Source: Clostridiales bacterium
GTDB lineage: Bacteria; Bacillota; Clostridia; Lachnospirales; Lachnospiraceae
DNA: 13,790 nt
Reading direction: 5' to 3'
Assembly: GCA_018365455.1 (NCBI GenBank)
Contig: JAGZJZ010000101.1
Coordinates: 1-13,790 of the forward strand
Under the pieces are notes generated by a model. That model ran no database searches and had not been told where the DNA came from. It was given only the letters and a program-made list of their open reading frames with translations. Position numbers and translations under genes: made by a program. Positions 1 through 6,100 of the stretch are shown here, piece after piece (position 1 is the stretch's first letter; the number at the start of each line of letters is the position of its first letter).

Positions 1-63
1 CGGGCAAGGCCCGAAAATGGGTCAAGGGACAAGTCCCTTGCGGGTTTTCAGGGCAGCGCCCTG
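1..63. repeat. Cluster of three GC-rich hairpins (REP-like), possibly cut by the window edge
   Basis: Three short perfect hairpins follow each other: CGGGC-AAG-GCCCG at 1-13, CAAGGGAC-AA-GTCCCTTG at 23-40, and CAGGGC-AGC-GCCCTG at 49-63. A longer alternative pairing is also possible between 9-17 and 45-54 around the middle hairpin. The stretch is much richer in G and C than its surroundings and lies downstream of the minus-strand TetR gene. Similar GC-rich palindrome clusters are, to my recollection, common between genes in Lachnospiraceae, so a dispersed palindromic repeat is more likely than a single terminator. No U-tract follows any stem. The left end may continue outside the window. Confidence 0.6.
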
Positions 64-140
64 AGCCTCCGGAGGACTGATCGTCTCAAATATCTACAGA
101 TTTCAAGGTTCCTTTGAGCAATTTTTTTTACTCAAGTTTT

Positions 141-770
141 TCATAAATCATTTGACACTACCGCGATGCCATATAAAATCATATCTACCGATTTTCTTAC
201 TTTTTCTTCATGAATCTTGATAAATTTATTTTCATTTTCCCAACCGTTTGAATCTTGAAAATATTGCTGGTGAAATATTTCCTGAACTGCAATGAAATAG
301 GAACAGGCATCTTCAACGGATATTCCTTTGCGCAGGGTTAGTCCGGATAATGCGGATTCAAAGAGTCTGAGATTAAATTGATCGAGATCTTTCTTTAATA
401 CATCAATGTCCGCTTTTAAATGAGTTGGCGGCTGTATGACGGCATTGTAAAAAATACGTATGAATAAGGGATTCTCTGTAAAAAAACGAAGTCGGGCATC
501 AAAATATTCCTCCAGTCTTAGATCAGACCGAATGGTTTCGGGACATTTCACTTTCAGATATTTCGTTAAAGCTTCAAAGCAGGTTTTTACGCAGCTGAGA
601 TACAACTCATCTTTATTTTTAAAATAGTGGTATACCAGCCCTTTGGATATACCGCTTTCTGCAAGTGCAGCATTCAGGGAAGCCTTATCATATCCGCATC
701 TGCCAAATTCCCCTATAGCTGCATGCATTATTTTTTCACGGCTTTGTAATGTTTTTAGTTCTCTTTTCAT
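141..770 (-). CDS. TetR/AcrR-family transcriptional repressor
   Basis: A 209-residue protein of normal TetR-family length. The N-terminal DNA-binding domain spans about residues 10-57, with the helix-turn-helix around SLNAALAESGISKGLVYHYF (31-50) and the usual following KNKDEL. The remainder is an all-helical ligand and dimer domain with no recognisable ligand class. The ATG at 770 is chosen because GGAGG lies 8 bases upstream (779-783); an in-frame TTG at 785 would overlap that site. The promoter is flanked by two copies of a 12-bp box, so autorepression is likely. It is divergent from mglB with about 319 bp between start codons, but no second copy of the box is seen near the mglB promoter, so control of mgl is unproven. 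Family call is secure; ligand and targets are unknown. Confidence 0.9.
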   Translation of the reverse strand: MKRELKTLQSREKIMHAAIGEFGRCGYDKASLNAALAESGISKGLVYHYFKNKDELYLSCVKTCFEALTKYLKVKCPETIRSDLRLEEYFDARLRFFTENPLFIRIFYNAVIQPPTHLKADIDVLKKDLDQFNLRLFESALSGLTLRKGISVEDACSYFIAVQEIFHQQYFQDSNGWENENKFIKIHEEKVRKSVDMILYGIAVVSNDL

Positions 771-794
771 GAAGGAATCCTCCAAATATTTAAT

Positions 795-848
795 AATTGA
801 CTGAGTGGTCTGTTTGTAGTATAGCAGAAACAGACTGAGTGGTCAATT
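795..848 (-). promoter_or_regulatory. TetR promoter with two operator-like boxes
   Basis: On the minus strand a TTGACC -35 (841-846) and an extended TGC-TATACT -10 (818-823) are separated by 17 bases. GACTGAGTGGTC occurs twice, at 799-810 and 833-844, with centres 34 bp apart. One copy overlaps the -35, the other lies just downstream of the -10. The flanks are also related by dyad symmetry: AATTGAC/GTCAATT at the outside and GTCTGTTT/AAACAGAC inside, centred near 821.5. Two boxes bracketing a promoter next to a TetR gene is the classic autorepression layout. Operator identity is inferred. Confidence 0.75.
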
Positions 849-991
849 AGTAAATTAACCAAATCAATGATATCCGAATTTTTTTGACTAAAAAGTACAG
901 ATATCTTAATTATCTCCTAATTGGATAAAAAAGAAGCCCAAAATAGTTTTAAATCTGATAAATTAAATACTAAACCCTTTTTATACTTCAA

Positions 992-1000
992 TGCTATAAT
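992..1000 (+). promoter_or_regulatory. Extended -10 promoter for mglBAC
   Basis: TG-C-TATAAT at 992-1000 is a perfect extended -10. The position expected for a -35 (about 972-977, AAACCC region) has no match to TTGACA, which suggests either extended -10 dependence or an activator. The stretch between the TetR promoter and this site (849-990) is AT-rich with no gene. Its only repeats are two GATATC hexamers at 869-874 and 900-905. The leader has a hairpin before the ribosome binding site. No obvious catabolite-repression (cre) consensus was found. Confidence 0.6.
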
Positions 1001-1052
1001 GACGAAGAAAAACGAAAAGGCAAAATATAAGCCTTACATAATCGTTATTTCC

Positions 1053-1070
1053 ATATCTTATTTGAGATAT
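1053..1070 (+). other. Leader hairpin upstream of the mglB ribosome binding site
   Basis: ATATCT (1053-1058) and AGATAT (1065-1070) are perfectly complementary with a 6-base loop, ending 6 bases before the AAGGAGG site of mglB. The stem is all A/U apart from one G-C pair, so it is weak. It may only be a sequence coincidence in AT-rich DNA. Confidence 0.35.
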
Positions 1071-1089
1071 AAAAAAGGAGGATTTTAAG

Positions 1090-2205
1090 ATGAAAAGAAA
1101 GACAGTAATGAAAGCTCTGACTTGCGGAGCAGCAGCAGTGATGACAATGGGCGTTATGGCCGGATGCGGAACAAGAGGGGGAGAATCCGCGGCTACCGGT
1201 ACTTCCCAGTCAGCTTCCGAAGATGCAGGAAGTACATCCGGCGAAGGGAAAAGTGACGCCAATGTAATGATCGGCTCTGCAATTTACAAATTTGATGATA
1301 CCTTTATGACAGGTGTAAGAACTGCTATGACAGACCAGGCAAAGGCAGAGGGAGCAGAACTTGAATTGGTGGATTCACAAAATAAGCAGCCGACCCAGAA
1401 TGAGCAGGTAGATACTTTTATTACAAAGGGTGTAACGGCACTTGCAATTAACCCGGTAGACCGTACTGCTGCGGGTCCGATTATAGAAAAAGCAAAAGCA
1501 AAGAGCCTTCCGATTGTATTTTTAAACCGTGAACCGGAAGAAGCGGATATGAAGAGCTACGATCAAGTATGGTATGTAGGCGCTAAGGCAGAACAGTCCG
1601 GTCAGCTTTCGGGAGAAATCATTGCCGACTATTTTAAAGCAAATCCCGATGCGGATAAAAACGGAGACGGAGTTATCCAGTATGTCATGCTTCAGGGAGA
1701 ACCAGGACATCAGGATGCAACGCTTCGTACTGAATATTCCATTAAAGCCATTGAAGAAGCCGGGTTTAAAACAGAGAAACTGGCAGCAGATACTGCTATG
1801 TGGGACAAGGCAAAGGCAACAGATTTAATGAAAGCTTTTATCACCGGACAGGGTCTGGATAAAATCGAGGCAGTAATTTCCAATAATGATGATATGGCTC
1901 TGGGTGCGGTAGAGGCTCTAAAGGCAGAGGGTTACAATAAAGAAGACAAAGCAAAATACATCCCGGTGGTAGGCGTGGATGCTACAGCTCCGGCATTGGA
2001 AGCGATGAAAGATGGTTCCTTGTTGGGAACGGTATTAAATGACGCAGCTAATCAGGGAAAGGCTACCATTAATGTTGCAAAAGCAGCGGTGGAAGGCAAA
2101 GAAATTAATGAGCAGAATATAGGATACCCTGTGACCGACGGCAAATATGTTTGGATTGACTACGTAAAAGTAACTGCCGACAATTATCAGGAATATATGA
2201 AATAA
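1090..2205 (+). CDS. mglB: Galactose/methyl-galactoside ABC transporter, substrate-binding lipoprotein MglB
   Basis: Extracellular sugar-binding lipoprotein of 371 residues. A lipoprotein signal ends at lipobox MAGC with Cys26, followed by a Ser/Gly/Glu-rich linker to about residue 56. The rest aligns by eye with E. coli galactose/glucose-binding protein: YKFDDTF (Asp70 and Phe72, matching Asp14 and Phe16), Asn121 in AINPVD, the calcium loop DKNGDGVIQ (189-197) with its partner Glu260, GEPGHQDATLR (His207, Asp209, Arg213), Trp238, Asn266, Asp297 and Asn317. All main sugar and calcium ligands are therefore present, predicting galactose and/or glucose and methyl-galactoside binding. AAGGAGG lies 7 bases before the ATG. 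It is the first gene of mglBAC. Specificity beyond this group cannot be settled from sequence. Confidence 0.95.
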   Translation: MKRKTVMKALTCGAAAVMTMGVMAGCGTRGGESAATGTSQSASEDAGSTSGEGKSDANVMIGSAIYKFDDTFMTGVRTAMTDQAKAEGAELELVDSQNKQPTQNEQVDTFITKGVTALAINPVDRTAAGPIIEKAKAKSLPIVFLNREPEEADMKSYDQVWYVGAKAEQSGQLSGEIIADYFKANPDADKNGDGVIQYVMLQGEPGHQDATLRTEYSIKAIEEAGFKTEKLAADTAMWDKAKATDLMKAFITGQGLDKIEAVISNNDDMALGAVEALKAEGYNKEDKAKYIPVVGVDATAPALEAMKDGSLLGTVLNDAANQGKATINVAKAAVEGKEINEQNIGYPVTDGKYVWIDYVKVTADNYQEYMK

Positions 2206-2241
2206 AAGGATAGAAATCAGACTTGGGGTTGTTCATTGACA

Positions 2242-2260
2242 GGCTGTTAATGTAACAGCC
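2242..2260 (+). other. Intercistronic hairpin between mglB and mglA
   Basis: GGCTGTTA-ATG-TAACAGCC is a perfect 8-bp stem with a 3-base loop in the 79-bp gap between mglB and mglA. It has no U-tract, so it is not a full terminator. Such stems after the binding-protein gene of ABC operons typically protect the upstream mRNA from 3' decay, giving more binding protein than ATPase and permease. That role is inferred here. Confidence 0.6.
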
Positions 2261-2284
2261 CTTCTGATAGGAAGGAGCGGCAGC

Positions 2285-3784
2285 ATGGGAGATATCGTAT
2301 TAGAAATGAAAAATATTACGAAAGTATTCCCAGGGGTAAAGGCACTTGACCAGGTCAGCCTTACTGTGAAAAAAGGGAGTGTACATGCGTTGATGGGGGA
2401 AAATGGTGCCGGAAAATCAACGTTAATGAAATGCCTGTTCGGGATATATCATGAGGACGGCGGGGAAATTATCCTGGATGGAAAGCCCGAAAAAATCATG
2501 ACTTCCAAGCAGGCTTTAGATTTGGGAGTTTCTATGATTCATCAGGAACTGCATCCAATTCGCTTCAGGCCTGTAATGGAGAACATCTGGCTTGGAAGAT
2601 TTCCCAAAATGGGGATCGTTGTAGATCGAAAAAAAATGATTCAAAAGACAGAAGAGCTTTTCCGGGAGGTGGACCTGGATGTTGATCCCGAAGCATTGGC
2701 AGGATCCCTGTCCGCATCCAGTCTGCAGCTTGTTGAGATTGCAAAGGCTGTCAGCTATAATTCCAAGATTATTATTATGGACGAGCCAACGTCTTCCCTG
2801 ACGGAAAATGAGACTCACCATTTGTTTAAGATAATACGGCAGCTTCAGGATAAAGGCTGTGCAATCATTTACATTTCTCATAAGATGGAGGAGATTCTGA
2901 AAATATCTGATGAAGTAACCATTATGAGAGACGGACAGTATGTGGGCACGTGGGATGCAAAAGATTTGACAACGGATATTATAATCAGCCGGATGGTAGG
3001 AAGGAACATGACCAACCGGTTTCCGCCAAAAGAGTATAAGCCTCTCGACGATGTGATACTGAAAGTAGAAAATTTATGTTCTCCGCTGCCCAAGTCTTTT
3101 CAAAATGTAAGTTTTGAATTAAGAAAAGGTGAAATCCTTGGCATCGGTGGACTGGTAGGTGCCCAGAGGACGGAAGTTGTGGAAGCGATTTTTGGATTAA
3201 GGGAGATCGCGGAAGGAAGCATTGCAAAGGATGGCAAAAAACTGGACATCAAATCTCCACGGGATGCCATTAAAGAAAAGATTGCACTGCTGACGGAAGA
3301 ACGAAGGGCAACCGGAATTTTTGGAATTCTGTCTGTATTGGATAATACGGTAATTGCAAACCAGAAAAATTATGCCCGCATGGGCGTATTGAGACAGAGC
3401 CAGAGGGTAAGAGCCGCCCAGGAATCGAATACGGAGTTAAGGACGAAGACTCCCAACATGGAAGAAGCAATCCAGAACCTGTCCGGAGGTAATCAGCAGA
3501 AAGTACTGCTTGCCAGATGGCTGCTGACCGAACCGGATATATTAATCCTGGATGAGCCTACCAGGGGAATTGATGTAGGGGCAAAATATGAAATCTATAC
3601 AATCATGCACAAGCTTGCGAGCCAGGGAAAATCCATCATTATGATTTCCTCGGAAATGCCGGAGCTGTTGGGAATGTCGGACCGCATCATGGTCATGTGT
3701 GAAGGCCGGGTAACCGGTATTTTAGAAACAGAAGAAGCAGACTCGGTAAGCGTCATGAATTGTGCTACGAAATTTATGAATTAG
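2285..3784 (+). CDS. mglA: Galactose/methyl-galactoside ABC transporter, ATP-binding protein MglA
   Basis: Cytoplasmic double ATPase of 499 residues, the normal length for MglA/RbsA-type sugar importers. The first nucleotide-binding domain has Walker A GENGAGKST (38-46), Q-loop Gln87, a degenerate signature LSASSLQ (142-148), Walker B MDEPTSSL (Asp166, Glu167) and switch His199. The second domain has the family-typical degenerate Walker A GLVGAQRTE (289-297, Arg295 replacing Lys), a canonical signature LSGGNQQ (399-405) and Walker B ILILDEPTRGID (Asp423, Glu424), with Ser-Ser-Glu instead of the switch His. Catalysis is therefore expected mainly at the site using the first Walker A and the second signature. 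GGAG precedes the ATG. It sits between mglB and mglC, all co-directional. Confidence 0.95.
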   Translation: MGDIVLEMKNITKVFPGVKALDQVSLTVKKGSVHALMGENGAGKSTLMKCLFGIYHEDGGEIILDGKPEKIMTSKQALDLGVSMIHQELHPIRFRPVMENIWLGRFPKMGIVVDRKKMIQKTEELFREVDLDVDPEALAGSLSASSLQLVEIAKAVSYNSKIIIMDEPTSSLTENETHHLFKIIRQLQDKGCAIIYISHKMEEILKISDEVTIMRDGQYVGTWDAKDLTTDIIISRMVGRNMTNRFPPKEYKPLDDVILKVENLCSPLPKSFQNVSFELRKGEILGIGGLVGAQRTEVVEAIFGLREIAEGSIAKDGKKLDIKSPRDAIKEKIALLTEERRATGIFGILSVLDNTVIANQKNYARMGVLRQSQRVRAAQESNTELRTKTPNMEEAIQNLSGGNQQKVLLARWLLTEPDILILDEPTRGIDVGAKYEIYTIMHKLASQGKSIIMISSEMPELLGMSDRIMVMCEGRVTGILETEEADSVSVMNCATKFMN

Positions 3785-3854
3785 ATATATAAACTAGATA
3801 TTCTGAATCCTAAGACAAGGTTTAAGAAGTTCGATAGAGAGAGAGGTAATACAT

Positions 3855-5084
3855 ATGCAGAAATCAGGAAAGATGGTCGCGCGTAAGCCATTTGCCGTTT
3901 CATTTATTTCAGCGGGCATTCTGCTGCTGGCTTTGGGTTTTGTCCTGTACTGGGCATTGGATCCGGCAGTATTTTATGATCTTTACCTGTATGTAGCCCT
4001 GGTAGGGTTAGCTGCCCTGGGTTATGGAATCAACCAGCTTGCAGCCCGTAGATTCCACGGTACGGATGTAGAGCTGTCAGGAAAGACAGCTAAGAGGTTT
4101 GTTACAAATAATGCGATTATGATTGCACTTTTGGTTTTAATTGTCGTAATTATGTTTATCCAGCCGCGTTTTATGCAGCTGCAGGTATTGCTGGATATTT
4201 TAACTCAGTCATCTACAAAAATGATTGTGGCGCTGGGAATTTGTTTTACACTGCTGATAGCAGGTACGGATCTTTCAGCAGGCCGTATGGTGGGTCTTGC
4301 AGCAGTCGTTTCCACATCTATGCTGCAGACGGCTGATTATGCCAACCGGTTCTTTCCGGATCTTCCATACATGGCAGTTATTTTTCCAATTCTTTTAGCA
4401 ATTGGAGCATGTGCTTTGTTTGGAATTTTAAATGGATTTCTAGTTGCAAAATTCGATATGCATCCATTTATTGCTACGTTAGCCGTCCAGGTTATTGTGT
4501 ATGGTGCATGTTCCCTTTATTTTGACATGGCGCCAAACAAATCCCAGCCAATCGGCGGTATCCGCAGTGATTTTATCGTGCTGGGGCAGAAAAAGATTCT
4601 GGAAATCGGCGGATTTCCCGGAATTTCTATTTTAGTGCCAATCGCTATCTTTTTCGTAATTCTGATCTGGTTTATTCTGAATAAAACAGAATTTGGCAAG
4701 AACGTGTATGCAATCGGAGGAAACCGGGAAGCAGCAATTGTTTCCGGTGTCAACGTATTTAAAACCATTATGGGAATATTCGTCCTGGCATCCGTTTTAT
4801 ATGGTGTTGCCGGAGTACTGGAGGCTGCAAGAACAGCGGGAGCCACGAATCAGTATGGTAACGGATACGAACTGGATGCCATTGCAGCTTGTGTAGTGGG
4901 CGGTGTTTCCTTAAACGGCGGTATTGGTAAGGTCAGCGGAATTGTCAGCGGTGTGCTGATTTTCTCTGTAATCCAGTACGGACTGCAGTTTATTGCAGTA
5001 AGTCCAATGTGGCAGCAGGTAATCAAGGGTATTATCATTGCCGTAGCCGTTGCAATCGATCTTACCAAATACAGAAAAAAATAG
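3855..5084 (+). CDS. mglC: Galactose/methyl-galactoside ABC transporter, permease MglC
   Basis: Inner-membrane permease of 409 residues. From about residue 85 onward it matches the E. coli MglC pattern closely: LTQSSTKMIVALG, GTDLSAGRMVGLAAVV, the cytoplasmic GGNREAAIVSGVNV loop, and YELDAIAACVVGGVSLNGG near the C-terminus. The first 80 or so residues are extra compared with the roughly 336-residue E. coli protein and contain two hydrophobic segments (about 14-35 and 42-60). GAGAGGT lies 7 bases before the ATG. It follows mglA by 70 bp and converges with the araC-type gene only 22 bp beyond its stop, with no hairpin terminator in that gap. Confidence 0.95.
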   Translation: MQKSGKMVARKPFAVSFISAGILLLALGFVLYWALDPAVFYDLYLYVALVGLAALGYGINQLAARRFHGTDVELSGKTAKRFVTNNAIMIALLVLIVVIMFIQPRFMQLQVLLDILTQSSTKMIVALGICFTLLIAGTDLSAGRMVGLAAVVSTSMLQTADYANRFFPDLPYMAVIFPILLAIGACALFGILNGFLVAKFDMHPFIATLAVQVIVYGACSLYFDMAPNKSQPIGGIRSDFIVLGQKKILEIGGFPGISILVPIAIFFVILIWFILNKTEFGKNVYAIGGNREAAIVSGVNVFKTIMGIFVLASVLYGVAGVLEAARTAGATNQYGNGYELDAIAACVVGGVSLNGGIGKVSGIVSGVLIFSVIQYGLQFIAVSPMWQQVIKGIIIAVAVAIDLTKYRKK

Positions 5085-5106
5085 TTTCAAAACAAAGAAA
5101 TATAAT

Positions 5107-5967
5107 TTAGAACCCCCAGTTATTTTTCCGGAATGCCGCAGGTGTTTCTCCCACAATGGATTTAAACTGGTGGATAAAATTACTCTCCCCGGTAAATCCC
5201 ACCTGACCGGCAATATCGCTGATACTGTCGTGGGTGGTACACAGCAGGCGTTTGCTCTGACTGATCCGGTAACCCGTCAGATAAGAGTAAGGTGTTGTGC
5301 CCACCTGCTTTTTGAAAAGGCGGATAAAGTGATATTTGGAAAAATGTACTTTATCCAAAAGCGCATCAATGGAGATGGCTTCCCGGTAATGCATCTGTAG
5401 ATATTCCACGGTAGCGGCAATATCTGAATTACCAGGGGAGGATAGAAGGGTATCCTGTACAAGACCTTCCAGCATACTGGTCAGCAATCCGGATATGTAA
5501 TGACTGCACCGGGCGAAGGACAGAAGTGTCCCCTCTTTCGTGATCCGGTACAAATCCTGGAATGTTTTGAAAAAATGGTCGGTATCCCATGGTGTAATTA
5601 CATGGATTTTTTCCATGTTTAAAGAAGCCGAAAAGTCAGAGACACCGCAGCCGGTCAGATGTGCCCAGGCAAAGTCCCAGGGACTGGCGGAAGCGTTCTG
5701 ATATCGATGATATTCATAGGATGGAAGAAGAACCGCCTGATGCCTGGAAAGTGAAATCTGCTGGTTTCTGACGGTAATCAGTCCTTCTCCGGTAAGGGTA
5801 TAGAGAAGAATATGAAAATTCTGGCCGGAGCGCTCCGTGAAATAGTGCTGCCCGGTTGAAAAGATGCCGTCTACCAAAACGGAAAAAGGAAAAGCAGCAG
5901 TAACGGAATCAGGTGCAACAGCCGCTGTAAAAGAGTCCGCAAGGACATCCATATTGTAATGAATCAT
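5107..5967 (-). CDS. AraC-family transcriptional regulator (cupin plus HTH)
   Basis: A 286-residue regulator. The N-terminal half (about 25-110) has the AraC cupin-like sensor pattern, including LLPSYEYHRYQN and PWDFAWAHLTG, which usually binds a sugar. The C-terminal 100 residues (184-286) form the double helix-turn-helix: first at about 198-220 (ISIDALLDKVHFSKYHFIRLF), second at about 248-270 (SISDIAGQVGFTGESNFIHQF), ending in the GETPAAFR motif. Start: ATG with CGGAGGT 7 bases upstream. It is convergent with mglC and divergent from the GH106-like gene with a 133-bp shared control region containing phased repeats. The likely role is sugar-dependent activation of the hydrolase and perhaps of mgl. 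The effector is unknown. Confidence 0.92.
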   Translation of the reverse strand: MIHYNMDVLADSFTAAVAPDSVTAAFPFSVLVDGIFSTGQHYFTERSGQNFHILLYTLTGEGLITVRNQQISLSRHQAVLLPSYEYHRYQNASASPWDFAWAHLTGCGVSDFSASLNMEKIHVITPWDTDHFFKTFQDLYRITKEGTLLSFARCSHYISGLLTSMLEGLVQDTLLSSPGNSDIAATVEYLQMHYREAISIDALLDKVHFSKYHFIRLFKKQVGTTPYSYLTGYRISQSKRLLCTTHDSISDIAGQVGFTGESNFIHQFKSIVGETPAAFRKNNWGF

Positions 5968-5980
5968 ATATAATACCTCC

Positions 5981-6009
5981 GCAATTATTTGATATTATTT
6001 GGCAATTAT
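5981..6009 (+). promoter_or_regulatory. Phased direct repeats, candidate AraC-type operator
   Basis: GCAATTAT occurs at 5981-5988 and again at 6002-6009, exactly 21 bp apart, which is two helical turns and the spacing used by AraC-type activators for tandem half-sites. A nested ATTATTTG repeat (5984-5991, 5994-6001) puts ATTAT on one face of the helix three times, at 10- and 11-bp steps. The downstream copy ends 5 bases before the -35 of the hydrolase promoter. The upstream copy touches the ribosome binding site of the araC-type gene, allowing self-repression. Function is inferred. Confidence 0.55.
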
Positions 6010-6014
6010 CATGA

Positions 6015-6042
6015 TTGAATATCAGTTTTTACTTGATATAAT
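6015..6042 (+). promoter_or_regulatory. Promoter of the GH106-like gene
   Basis: TTGAAT (6015-6020), a 16-base spacer, then TATAAT at 6037-6042 with an upstream TG one base away (extended -10). Transcription would start near 6049, which rules out the in-frame upstream start codons at 5999 and 6011 and supports ATG 6101. Confidence 0.6.
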
Positions 6043-6100
6043 GATGATAACGCAGAAGACGAGAAATCGCAATATCTATAATATGATCGGAGGTATTTTT

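Noticed and set aside
5999..6100. Upstream extension of the GH106-like protein by 34 residues
   Set aside because: The extension overlaps the promoter and lies partly before the predicted transcription start; ATG 6101 has a well-placed CGGAGG.
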